Shown here: in pieces, positions 15,516 to 23,268 of the stretch
How the letters are laid out: every line of letters starts with the position of its first letter
How positions within the stretch are numbered: position 1 is the first letter of the stretch
Assembly: GCA_030538215.1 (NCBI GenBank)
Contig: JAUNUM010000013.1
Span: forward strand, 1 to 41,907
DNA: 41,907 nucleotides
Source: Bacteroidia bacterium
GTDB taxonomy: Bacteria > Bacteroidota > Bacteroidia > Bacteroidales > Dysgonomonadaceae
Reading direction: 5' to 3'
Translations under genes and position numbers: made by a program
Notes under the pieces: generated by a model
What the model saw: only the letters and a program-made list of their open reading frames with translations
Database searches by the model: none
Told to the model about the DNA's origin: nothing

Positions 15516-17306
15516 ATGAGCACATCAACTATTCCTGAAAGACTTTCTGCCATAAGAAATTTTATGGCAACCAACAAATTAGACGCGTTTATTATTCCCA
15601 GCACCGATGCGCATTTGAGCGAATATCCTCCAAAAATGTGGGAGTCGCGCAAGTGGATAAGTGGATTTACCGGTTCTGCTGGAACAGCCGTGGTAACTAA
15701 AGACAAAGCGGGTGTTTGGACAGATTCGAGATATTTTCTTCAAGCGGCTACAGAGTTGGAAGGAACGGGGTTCGACTTGTTTAAAATGGGACAACCCGAT
15801 ACGCCCGAAATGACTGCCTGGATAATTGAGCAGGTTGGTAAAGGCGGAACAGTTGGAATTGATGGACTTGTTTACGCGGCATCCGATGCCAAAACCTTAA
15901 AGACAAGATTGGATGCAAAAGATATAAAATTGGAAACATCGCTCGATCCTTTCTCCAAAGCATGGGAAAATCGTCCCGAAATTCCTCAAAACAAGGTTTT
16001 TCTTTTACCCGATGAGGTAACCGGCGAATCTACCAAAAGCAAAATAGAAAGAATCAATGCCGAACTCGATAAATTAGATGCCGACGGACTTATTGCCGTA
16101 ACCTTAGATGCTGTTGCGTGGATTTTCAATATGCGCGGCAGCGATGTCGATTTCAATCCTGTAGCGGTAGCCTACGGCTATGTATCGAAAAAAGAAAGTG
16201 TACTTTTTGTGGATGAGACAAAGTTGGACGATGAAACCAAAACCACTCTTTTGAAGCAAGGAGTTAAAATAGATGACTATAACCGAGTTTTCGACTATGT
16301 TGCTAATCTGCCCGAAAACACATCTATTTGTGTTACGGGAAGCAAAATTAACTACAAGTTGTATCAAACCATTCCGGCGTCGTGTAAAATTATCGATGTT
16401 CCGTCGCCTGTCGATTCAATGAAAGCCGTTAAAAACGAAACTGAACTTGTCGGATTCCGTAATGCGATGGTAAAAGATGGAGTGGCGTTGGTGAAATTCT
16501 TTATGTGGCTCGAAAAGGCGGTTCCACAAGGAAATGTAACAGAAGTTACGGTGGATGAAAAATTGCGCGAATTTCGTTCGCAACAAGATTTGTTCGTAGG
16601 TGAAAGTTTCTCAACTATTGCCGGATATGCCGGAAACGGCGCTATCATTCACTATCGGGCGCAACCCGAAACGTGCTTGACCGTGAAACCCAAAGGTTTG
16701 TTGCTCGTAGATTCGGGCGGACAATACAAAGACGGAACAACCGATATTACCCGCACGGTTGCTGTTGGAAAACTCACCAAACAAATGAAAGAAGATTATA
16801 CGAATGTCTTAAAAGGACATATCGGTATCGCCACCGCCATTTATCCCGAAGGAACACGCGGCTCGCAACTTGATGTCTTGGCTCGCAAGGCTTTGTGGGA
16901 TAATTGCCAAACTTACTGGCACGGCACCGGACACGGTATCGGACACTTTCTGAATGTGCATGAAGGGCCGCAAAACATTCGTCTCGAAGAGAATCTCACG
17001 GTATTGAAAATCGGCATGGTCACTTCTAACGAGCCGGGTCTGTATCGTGCCAACGAGTACGGAATTCGCATAGAAAACCTTATCGTTACCCGTTTATACA
17101 ATAAAACGGACGATTTCGGCACGTTCTACGATTTCGAAACCATTACGTTGTGTCCGATTGATACCAAACCTATTGCTAAAAAACTTCTTACAAAAAAAGA
17201 GGTGAAATGGCTCAACAATTACCACGAAATGGTGTATAATAAACTCAAAAAACACCTCAACAAAGAAGAAAAGGCTTGGTTGAAGGAAAAAACGCAACCG
17301 ATGTAG
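15516..17306 (+). CDS. Xaa-Pro aminopeptidase (M24B, three-domain type)
   Basis: The enzyme releases N-terminal residues that precede proline. From the ATG at 15516 it has 596 residues, the length of the eukaryotic-type three-domain aminopeptidase P and not the short E. coli PepP. The dinuclear metal site is complete: D399 (VDSGGQYKDG), D410 (TTDITRT), H473 (GTGHGIGH), E506 (TSNEPGLY) and E520 (GIRIENL). Upstream in-frame starts at 15486 and 15498 are disfavoured by the -7 element. No signal peptide is seen, so it is cytoplasmic. Its TAG stop codon lies inside the left arm of a dispersed palindrome. Confidence 0.95.
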   Translation: MSTSTIPERLSAIRNFMATNKLDAFIIPSTDAHLSEYPPKMWESRKWISGFTGSAGTAVVTKDKAGVWTDSRYFLQAATELEGTGFDLFKMGQPDTPEMTAWIIEQVGKGGTVGIDGLVYAASDAKTLKTRLDAKDIKLETSLDPFSKAWENRPEIPQNKVFLLPDEVTGESTKSKIERINAELDKLDADGLIAVTLDAVAWIFNMRGSDVDFNPVAVAYGYVSKKESVLFVDETKLDDETKTTLLKQGVKIDDYNRVFDYVANLPENTSICVTGSKINYKLYQTIPASCKIIDVPSPVDSMKAVKNETELVGFRNAMVKDGVALVKFFMWLEKAVPQGNVTEVTVDEKLREFRSQQDLFVGESFSTIAGYAGNGAIIHYRAQPETCLTVKPKGLLLVDSGGQYKDGTTDITRTVAVGKLTKQMKEDYTNVLKGHIGIATAIYPEGTRGSQLDVLARKALWDNCQTYWHGTGHGIGHFLNVHEGPQNIRLEENLTVLKIGMVTSNEPGLYRANEYGIRIENLIVTRLYNKTDDFGTFYDFETITLCPIDTKPIAKKLLTKKEVKWLNNYHEMVYNKLKKHLNKEEKAWLKEKTQPM

Positions 17307-17330
17307 AGACGCGGCATGCCACGTCTCTAC
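17303..17330. repeat. dispersed palindrome, copy 2, overlapping the aminopeptidase stop codon
   Basis: Arms GTAGAGAC (17303-17310) and GTCTCTAC (17323-17330) around the core GGCATGCC, almost the same as copy 1 at 3210-3237. The aminopeptidase TAG stop (17304-17306) is part of the left arm. Confidence 0.85.
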
Positions 17331-17333
17331 CAT

Positions 17334-17363
17334 TCGTAAATCGAATATCGCAAATCGTAAATT
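17334..17363. repeat. degenerate ATCGTAAAT-type repeat
   Basis: Three imperfect copies of TCGTAAATCG/TCGCAAATCG lie in the gap before the carbonic anhydrase-like gene. Confidence 0.4.
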
Positions 17364-17366
17364 TTT

Positions 17367-17879
17367 ATGGCAATAATTAAATCAGTTCGCGGTTTCACAC
17401 CCGAAATTGGCGAAAATACATATTTGGCAGAAACAGCCGTAGTTATCGGCGATGTTGTAATCGGGAAAGATTGCAGTATCTGGTACGGTGCGGTATTGCG
17501 GGGTGATGTTAATTCCATTCGCCTTGGCGATCGAGTGAACGTGCAGGATGGCGCGGTTATTCATACGCTTTATCAGAAATCGGTTTCCGTTTTGGGAGAC
17601 GATGTTTCTGTGGGGCACAATGCGGTTATTCACGGTGCAAAAATCGAGAATGGAGCACTTATCGGTATGGGCGCCATTGTGCTCGACCATGCGGTGGTGG
17701 GCGAAGGCGCCATTATTGCTGCCGGCGCTCTCGTTTTGAGCGGCACGCAAGTGGAACCCGGAAGTATTTATGCCGGTGTTCCCGCCAAGTTTGTGAAAAA
17801 AGTAGATCCCGAACAATCGAAAGAAATAAATCAAAAAATTGCGGCCAATTATTTGATGTACTCGAATTGGTATAAGTAG
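17367..17879 (+). CDS. gamma carbonic anhydrase family protein (YrdA/PaaY-like)
   Basis: A 170-residue left-handed beta-helix protein with hexapeptide repeats running through residues 15-140 (for example DVVIGKDCSIWYGAVLRGD). Three metal-binding histidines of the gamma class are in place: H66, H84 and H89 (AVIHTLY and SVGHNAVIHG). Family members bind zinc or iron as trimers; carbonic anhydrase activity is proven for only a few, so activity here is possible but unproven. The stop codon TAG is the start of another dispersed palindrome, which with a following T-run makes a good terminator. Confidence 0.88.
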   Translation: MAIIKSVRGFTPEIGENTYLAETAVVIGDVVIGKDCSIWYGAVLRGDVNSIRLGDRVNVQDGAVIHTLYQKSVSVLGDDVSVGHNAVIHGAKIENGALIGMGAIVLDHAVVGEGAIIAAGALVLSGTQVEPGSIYAGVPAKFVKKVDPEQSKEINQKIAANYLMYSNWYK

Positions 17880-17913
17880 AGACGGTGCGTGCACCGTCTT
17901 CATCCCGTTTTTT
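17876..17913 (+). terminator. palindrome copy 3 acting as intrinsic terminator
   Basis: GTAGAGAC-type sequence begins at 17876 and gives the TAG stop of the preceding gene. AGACGGTGC (17880-17888) pairs perfectly with GCACCGTCT (17891-17899) across GT, and TTTTTT follows at 17908-17913. It is related to the copies at 3210 and 17303 in its outer arm. Confidence 0.75.
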
Positions 17914-17931
17914 AGTCTCAAATTCTAATAA

Positions 17932-19311
17932 ATGTCCTGGTCAAAAAAACAACTATCCACACTTATAATCGTTTCCATAACATCGTTTATGGGAACGTTT
18001 TTAATATCGTCCATCAACATTGCTTTGCCCGCTATTGAAAAGAGTTTCGAACTTAATGCCATTGCTTTGAGTTGGGTAATTACCGCTTTTTTGGTCGCTA
18101 CCGGAATTTTTCTTCTACCGGTAGGCAAGTGGGGAGATATTTCGGGTAACGCACGATTGTTTAAAGGCGGATTAATTGTTTTTACGCTGGCATCGTTGCT
18201 GTGTGCTGTGTCGCCGTCGGGGTTGTGGCTGATTGTCGCACGTTTCGTGCAAGGTGTGGGAGCGGCTTTTACCAATACCACGGGACAGGCCATTTTGGTA
18301 GCCGGTTTTCCTCCCCGAAACCGCGGACAGGTTCTTGGTATTTCGGTTTCGTCGGTTTATGCGGGATTGGCGACAGGCCCGTTTATCGGTGGATTTTTAA
18401 CGCAGGCTCTTGGTTGGCAATCGTTGTTTTATGTAGCTGTTGTTTTGGGAGTGTTATCCACCATTATCGCTTTTGTGTTTCTCGAAGAAGACTCTTCAAA
18501 TAACAATACCGATAAAAAGATCGATTTTCGCGGTGCCTTGTTTTTCGTACTTGGCTTAGTTGCTTTGGTTTACGGCTCATCGCATATACCGTCTGTTTAC
18601 GGTTGGGGACTTATGTCGTTTGGAATTGTAATGCTTGTTCTTTTTTGGGTAATTGAAAGCCGATTGACTAATCCGATGTTCGAAACGCGTCTTTTTACCC
18701 AGAATAAGCTTTTCAGCTTTTCTAATCTGGCAGCGCTTGTCAATTATACGGCTACGTCGGCCATTGTATTCTTCCTGAGTCTTTATTTGCAGAAAATACA
18801 AGGATTGACGCCGCGCGATGCTGGTGCAATTATCATTGCTCAACCGGTTATGATGGCGTTATTCTCGCCTGTGGTGGGACGACTTTCCGATAAAATTCAG
18901 CCGCGTTATTTTGCTACGTTGGGAATGGCTATGTGCTCTTTGGGATTGTTTGCGATGTCTTTCTTCACTTCCGCAACGCCGTTATGGGTAATTATTCTTG
19001 TGCTGATTTGGGAAGGATTAGGATTTGCTTTTTTCTCATCGCCTAACATGAGTACCATAATGGGTTCGGTTGATAAAAACCGTTACGGGCAAGCATCGGG
19101 CATAGCTTCATCGATGCGTATTTTTGGGCAAATTGTGGGGATGACCATTGTTACGTTTTTCTTCGCTTTCCATTTTGGAAACAATGCCGTTACAGCAGTA
19201 AACGATAATGTTTTTCTGACTGCCATGAAATGGGGTTTTGTAACGTTTGCACTGATTAGTGTGGTGGGAATTTATTTTTCGTTTACACGAGGAAATGTGA
19301 AACGAGATTAA
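17932..19311 (+). CDS. MFS drug/solute exporter, DHA2 (EmrB/QacA) type
   Basis: A 459-residue polytopic membrane protein with at least twelve, possibly fourteen, hydrophobic segments. The N-terminal half carries the DHA2-type signatures: SSINIALPAIEKSF with LSWVITAFLVATGIFLLPVGKWGD in the first two helices, and RFVQGVGAAF, then GLATGPFIGGFL (motif C, an antiporter signature). Substrate cannot be told from sequence. It follows the terminator after the carbonic anhydrase-like gene and is convergent with the next gene 25 bases away. No regulator gene is adjacent. Confidence 0.9.
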   Translation: MSWSKKQLSTLIIVSITSFMGTFLISSINIALPAIEKSFELNAIALSWVITAFLVATGIFLLPVGKWGDISGNARLFKGGLIVFTLASLLCAVSPSGLWLIVARFVQGVGAAFTNTTGQAILVAGFPPRNRGQVLGISVSSVYAGLATGPFIGGFLTQALGWQSLFYVAVVLGVLSTIIAFVFLEEDSSNNNTDKKIDFRGALFFVLGLVALVYGSSHIPSVYGWGLMSFGIVMLVLFWVIESRLTNPMFETRLFTQNKLFSFSNLAALVNYTATSAIVFFLSLYLQKIQGLTPRDAGAIIIAQPVMMALFSPVVGRLSDKIQPRYFATLGMAMCSLGLFAMSFFTSATPLWVIILVLIWEGLGFAFFSSPNMSTIMGSVDKNRYGQASGIASSMRIFGQIVGMTIVTFFFAFHFGNNAVTAVNDNVFLTAMKWGFVTFALISVVGIYFSFTRGNVKRD

Positions 19312-19336
19312 AAAAAACTTAATGCATTCTTGATTT

Positions 19337-19747
19337 TTAGTTTTGTCCGTATGCTTTTTTTATTCTATCCACTTTCTTTTTTCGTTTGCGTGCTTTGTAG
19401 TTTTGAATAGCACGAACGGGATCTAAATCCTTCCCTGAAGGTTTCACTATCTCACCAGCATTGGAACGAATCTGCATTTGTTTTCCATCAAATTCATATT
19501 TTACCGAACCAGCCGGACGTTGATTTATGGGCATGGAATTTGTTACGTTGAAATTAATATGAATTTCGTATTTTTCGGGTGGATGCAGTATTTGCATTCT
19601 ATCAAATTTAGTAGGTAATTTTGTTGTAGGTGATACTTTTAGTATCTCCTGATTTTGTTGTGGAAGTATTTGAATGGGTTGTTGCAGTTTGTGTTGCATT
19701 GGTTTCTGTTCGGGCACAATAAGCGATTGACGAAGTTTTTTCTTCAT
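19337..19747 (-). CDS. conserved-looking secreted protein, start codon apparently lost
   Basis: The first ATG (19747) gives 136 residues, MKKKLRQSLIVPEQKP onward, ending in a very basic tail (KARKRKKKVDRIKKAYGQN). That ATG is probably internal: in the same frame the DNA stays open upstream to a stop near 19855, and the region about 19772-19831 encodes a convincing signal peptide (KISILFSLCFVTVAILSELK then AQ) with a natural cleavage site after KA. No ATG, GTG or TTG precedes that segment. Either an ATA/ATT start is used, or the original start has been destroyed and the gene is decaying. I do not recognise the family. See findings. Confidence 0.5.
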   Translation of the reverse strand: MKKKLRQSLIVPEQKPMQHKLQQPIQILPQQNQEILKVSPTTKLPTKFDRMQILHPPEKYEIHINFNVTNSMPINQRPAGSVKYEFDGKQMQIRSNAGEIVKPSGKDLDPVRAIQNYKARKRKKKVDRIKKAYGQN

Positions 19748-19987
19748 TTCATCGTTAAAATCCTGTGCTTTAAGTTCCGAAAGAATGGCTACGGTTACAA
19801 AGCATAAAGAAAATAAAATCGATATTTTTGTTGCTTGCCCGATACTATCGTGTTAAGATGGATTCTACATATAGTATAGATGCATTTTTTGTGAAAAACG
19901 CTGCATGAAAGATTGTTAAAGTTTTATTGCGAAAGGTTAATCTTAGCCAAATCGCCCTTTCTTTTAGCTAGTCTTCCGCTCGTAATT

Positions 19988-20878
19988 TTACTCTTCCATG
20001 GAGAAACTTCGTGAGCCAATCAGGTTGCCGTCGGCAAAAATATCGGCTTTGTATGTTCCGGGCATCAAAAACTCCTCAATATCCCAATACATGGTAACGG
20101 GAGTCTCTTCTCCACCGTATTCCACAATTCGTTTGATGGAATATTGCAAGTTGCCGTTTTCGTAAGGAAACGTACTGCCGGAATTTTTGGTGAGTACGCC
20201 GCCATTGGGCGACATGATACGCACGTAGATAGTTCTTTCGCCGGGCTCGGCAGTTATATTTTTGGTAATAAGAAACGAAACCACAAACTGTGAACTGCGG
20301 CTTAACCGTTTTTGCTCTCTTCCCCGATCGTTCACGGCTTTTACATTAATTCCTGTGGCATCAAGTTTTGAAGCAAGCGTAACTTTTTCGCTTAATTGTT
20401 CTTTTTCTTGCGAAACTTGATTAAGTGTACGGCTAGTTTGCTGATATTGTTGAGTAATTTGTTCGTTTTTGACTTGTAACTCTGTGTTTAACCGATGTAG
20501 CGAATCGATTTGCTGAACATACGATTTAAGGACCTTGCGCAAGGTTGCCAACTCGTCTTTCAGGCGTTTTATTTCGGCTTTGTTGGCAGAATCAGTCATT
20601 CTTAGTTGTTCCTGCAGGCGTTGCACTTTTGCCTGCTCATTTTCCAGTTTGTAGAGCAACGAATCGTTCTGCACACTAAACTTGAACCCTTCGTATTGCA
20701 TGGAAATGGCTTCGTACTCATCTTCGAGTTCTTGTTTATCGATGCTGAATTGTTGCTCCATCGTGTTTATCTGCTTGTTTTTGCTTACGATATACACAAC
20801 GCCCACCGCCAAAACGAGTAATAATACACCGATGATGGCAATTAATTGTGGAGTACGTTCTTTAAAGTCTATTTTCAT
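19988..20878 (-). CDS. membrane-anchored coiled-coil protein of unknown function
   Basis: A 296-residue protein from the ATG at 20878: a short cytoplasmic N terminus, one membrane helix (about 11-31), a long coiled coil (about 36-190, rich in E, Q, K and L heptads) and a C-terminal beta-rich domain (about 200-296, with FVVSFLITKNITAEPGERTI and GTYKADIFADG). The upstream in-frame ATG at 20908 overlaps a TATTTTTG promoter element, so the later start is preferred. Such proteins are often misnamed SMC-like. The C-terminal domain presumably sits in the periplasm at the end of a coiled-coil stalk. No function assigned. Confidence 0.75.
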   Translation of the reverse strand: MKIDFKERTPQLIAIIGVLLLVLAVGVVYIVSKNKQINTMEQQFSIDKQELEDEYEAISMQYEGFKFSVQNDSLLYKLENEQAKVQRLQEQLRMTDSANKAEIKRLKDELATLRKVLKSYVQQIDSLHRLNTELQVKNEQITQQYQQTSRTLNQVSQEKEQLSEKVTLASKLDATGINVKAVNDRGREQKRLSRSSQFVVSFLITKNITAEPGERTIYVRIMSPNGGVLTKNSGSTFPYENGNLQYSIKRIVEYGGEETPVTMYWDIEEFLMPGTYKADIFADGNLIGSRSFSMEE

Positions 20879-20905
20879 GAAAACCAATAGTTCAGTATTT
20901 ATGCA

Positions 20906-20913
20906 CAAAAATA
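20906..20913 (-). promoter_or_regulatory. -7 element of the coiled-coil protein gene
   Basis: Minus strand TATTTTTG, a full TAnnTTTG match, with ATTG about 20 bases upstream as a -33 candidate. It is 27 bases before the ATG at 20878 and overlaps the alternative start at 20908, so it decides the start. Confidence 0.55.
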
Positions 20914-20983
20914 AGGTTTTTCATATAAAAAGACAATTGTTAAATTGGGTTTTTGGTTTATTTAAGATTTTAAAACGTGGGAG

Positions 20984-21029
20984 CTTCGATTTCCAAATCG
21001 AAGTTTTTTCTGCCAATCGGAACTGGCAG
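20984..21029. repeat. double hairpin between two minus-strand genes
   Basis: CTTCGATTT (20984-20992) pairs perfectly with AAATCGAAG (20995-21003), followed by TTTTTT on the plus strand. A second hairpin, CTGCCA/TGGCAG (21010-21015 and 21024-21029), follows at once. On the minus strand the T-run becomes an A-run before the hairpin, so it is not a normal terminator for glsA. Confidence 0.65.
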
Positions 21030-21035
21030 CATCCG

Positions 21036-21950
21036 TTAAAAAATCGACAACTTCGTTTTTGTTGTAAATTCTTCCAGAAACAGCATACCTTTATATGAAT
21101 TGCCTTTTTTGTTGAGGCGTGGGCTCCAAACAGCGATGCTGTATTTTTCGGGATGCAGGGCTACGATTCCACCGCCCACGCCACTTTTTCCGGGAAGTCC
21201 TACTTTGAAAGTAAATTGTCCGGCTTCGTCATAAAAACCACAAGTTTGCATGAGTGCATTGGTGCGTTTGGTTCGGCTGGGCGATAAAATCTGTTCGCCG
21301 GAGTGGGGTACAACACCGTTGTTGGCAAGAAATAAAAATGATTCCGACAGCTCCCTACAGCTCATTTCGATGGAACAAATACTGAAATATAGATCCATCA
21401 CTTTATCGATATCGTTTTTTATATTTCCGAAAGATTTCATCAGATTCACGAGTGCATAGTTGCGAAATCCGGATTTTTTTTCGGAGTGTGAAACAATGGA
21501 GTTGTAATTAATAGAATTGTTGCCCGATAAACTTCGGATGAATGTAAGTACATTTTCTTTGGGAGAAGCAAGCTCATCAACTAAGATATCGCACACAACA
21601 ATAGCGCCGGCATTGATAAACGGATTTCTCGGAATTCCTTTATCGTATTCCAGTTGTATAAGTGAGTTGAATGGTGTTCCGGCAGGCTCCAAATCCATCC
21701 GCTCCCAAATGTTGCTTTTTATGCGTGAGTAAGCCAGCACAAACGTGAAGACTTTGGCAATACTCTGAATAGAAAACGGCTTCTCGGAATCGCCAAAGGC
21801 GAAATGTTTGTCATCTACGGTGGTTAAATGTACCCCGAATTGATCGGGATTTACTTTTGCTAATTCTGGAATATAATCGGCCACTTGTCCGGTGTCTTCA
21901 ATGTGTTGAAGTTCGTTGTAAATTTCTTGAAAGGTTTTTTGATACTCCAT
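21036..21950 (-). CDS. glsA: glutaminase
   Basis: GlsA hydrolyses glutamine to glutamate and ammonia. The protein has 304 residues, normal for the family, with the serine-lysine catalytic pair S63/K66 in FSIQSIAKV, and the conserved segments EPAGTPFNS, PRNPFINAGAI and GLPGKSGVGGGI. The fold is beta-lactamase-like. It is a single gene on the minus strand between a lipoprotein gene and the double hairpin. No glutamate decarboxylase or antiporter gene, which accompany glutaminase in acid-resistance islands, is next to it. Confidence 0.96.
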   Translation of the reverse strand: MEYQKTFQEIYNELQHIEDTGQVADYIPELAKVNPDQFGVHLTTVDDKHFAFGDSEKPFSIQSIAKVFTFVLAYSRIKSNIWERMDLEPAGTPFNSLIQLEYDKGIPRNPFINAGAIVVCDILVDELASPKENVLTFIRSLSGNNSINYNSIVSHSEKKSGFRNYALVNLMKSFGNIKNDIDKVMDLYFSICSIEMSCRELSESFLFLANNGVVPHSGEQILSPSRTKRTNALMQTCGFYDEAGQFTFKVGLPGKSGVGGGIVALHPEKYSIAVWSPRLNKKGNSYKGMLFLEEFTTKTKLSIF

Positions 21951-21959
21951 TTTGTCAGT

Positions 21960-22053
21960 TTATTAGATTATTAGACTTTTAGAATCAAGAGCCAGGACTT
22001 TTGATGAATTGTCGGAATTCTCATTCGTAATTGGCAATTAGTAATTGGTAATT
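21960..22053. repeat. degenerate short direct repeats upstream of glsA
   Basis: TTATTAGATTATTAGA (from 21960) and GTAATTGGCAATTAGTAATT (22027-22046) are two kinds of short imperfect direct repeat in the gap before glsA. The second kind matches the spacer at 7028-7053. Confidence 0.45.
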
Positions 22054-22066
22054 CAATTTTTCCGCT

Positions 22067-23101
22067 TTACTGATACTGAATATACACCGGTTTCGGACTC
22101 AATTTCATCAGTTCCTCCGGTGTCAGCATATGATGTGGATATTGTTTTACATCATTTTTATAAAAGAGTTTGAAGCCGGTAAACTGTATCGGTTCAGGAC
22201 GGATAAATCTGTCGTACGTGCTGTACTTCAATTCGGGACGCCCGAAACCGTCCATATCGATTACAATTTGCACTTCGGGGCGAAGTTTTATGCTTTTGTA
22301 ATTTGTTATCATCCCTTTTGTAAAACGATGAATAATAAGCATTTTAGGTGGAAGATTATTTTCCTGAACAAGTTTTGCCAAATATTCGGAGCAAAAATTA
22401 ATATCTTCGGCATCAAAAGTTCCAATTTTCTTTCCCGGAGGTGTGCCGTCTTTCATCGAAAATTCGGGATCAATACCCAAATGTACGTGCGGCATCAGCA
22501 GGTATTTTTCCAATTGCGGAATCTCTTGTTCAACCGTGCTTAATCCAACTTGTACATCAAGAAAAACCAACGCATCGTGCATTTTAGCAATAGCCAGCGC
22601 AGAATCTATTTGGTGTTCGGGCATTCGTAATCTCCATTTGCCGTCTATGGCGCTGCCTTGTGCCACCACCGCAATATAATGAACGGCGGGAACGGCAGGC
22701 GTTTCGGGGGCAGCAGCGTTCCACGCATCGACCTCTTTGTTTAATCTTCGCCACATTTCTTCGGGCGCATATTCTCCCAATGCTCCCATTTTTTTGGAAT
22801 ACATATTCCCATAATACGCTATTACGCGTTTATACGGTAAAATGGCGCCTTCTAATGGTAAGGGTTGGTTTTGTACCGGCCACAAACCGGTAGTGTCACC
22901 GTTAGCAATGTGTTTTAGTAAACTATCGTATTCAACTTGGGATACCGGTTTACGTGCTTTTGGTTCCTTGTGCTTGGAAATTTCTTTTGCCGATTCGCTT
23001 AAGGAGTCATTTTCGCTTTTATTTGGTGAACCTGATTTGCCATTACAGGCAATAATACCAAAAAATAAGATGAAAATAATGGGAAATTGTAATTTTCTCA
23101 T
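22067..23101 (-). CDS. lipoprotein of unknown function, probable TIM-barrel-like domain
   Basis: A 344-residue protein with a lipoprotein signal (FFGIIAC, lipidation at C19), a charged serine- and lysine-rich linker to about residue 55, then a globular domain. The domain starts YKRVIAYYGNMYSKKMGALGE and has regularly spaced hydrophobic strands such as VHYIAVVAQG, DALVFLDVQVG, HVHLGIDPEF, KMLIIHRF and VQIVIDMDGFG. This periodicity suggests an (alpha/beta) barrel related to glycoside hydrolase-like or polysaccharide-handling proteins, with acidic residues at several strand ends (D and E in LDVQ, GIDPE, DMDG). Substrate and activity are unknown. A TATATTTG promoter element lies about 20 bases upstream. 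Confidence 0.7.
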   Translation of the reverse strand: MRKLQFPIIFILFFGIIACNGKSGSPNKSENDSLSESAKEISKHKEPKARKPVSQVEYDSLLKHIANGDTTGLWPVQNQPLPLEGAILPYKRVIAYYGNMYSKKMGALGEYAPEEMWRRLNKEVDAWNAAAPETPAVPAVHYIAVVAQGSAIDGKWRLRMPEHQIDSALAIAKMHDALVFLDVQVGLSTVEQEIPQLEKYLLMPHVHLGIDPEFSMKDGTPPGKKIGTFDAEDINFCSEYLAKLVQENNLPPKMLIIHRFTKGMITNYKSIKLRPEVQIVIDMDGFGRPELKYSTYDRFIRPEPIQFTGFKLFYKNDVKQYPHHMLTPEELMKLSPKPVYIQYQ

Positions 23102-23120
23102 TCAGTAATAATTTATTGCG

Positions 23121-23128
23121 CAAATATA
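23121..23128 (-). promoter_or_regulatory. -7 element of the lipoprotein gene
   Basis: Minus strand TATATTTG (TAnnTTTG), 20 bases before the lipoprotein start. It lies downstream of the rho terminator, showing a separate transcript. No convincing -33 box. Confidence 0.5.
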
Positions 23129-23183
23129 CTTAGAAATATGATGAGGGCTTATTAAACTTACGTTATTTATCATTTATACATTT

Positions 23184-23215
23184 AAAAAAACGGAGCAAAC
23201 TTTTGGTTTGCTCCG
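23184..23215 (-). terminator. intrinsic terminator of rho
   Basis: CGGAGCAAAC (23191-23200) and GTTTGCTCCG (23206-23215) form a perfect 10-base stem with a 5-base loop. On the minus strand it is followed by seven T residues (plus-strand A-run 23184-23190). It lies 54 bases after the rho stop codon. Confidence 0.9.
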
Positions 23216-23268
23216 TAAATATAATACTTAAAGAATGTTTTTTTTCTGAATGAAAATATCTGCTAAAT

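Noticed and set aside
20984-21009. Terminator of glutaminase
   Set aside because: glsA is on the minus strand, where the sequence gives an A-run before and no T-run after the stem.
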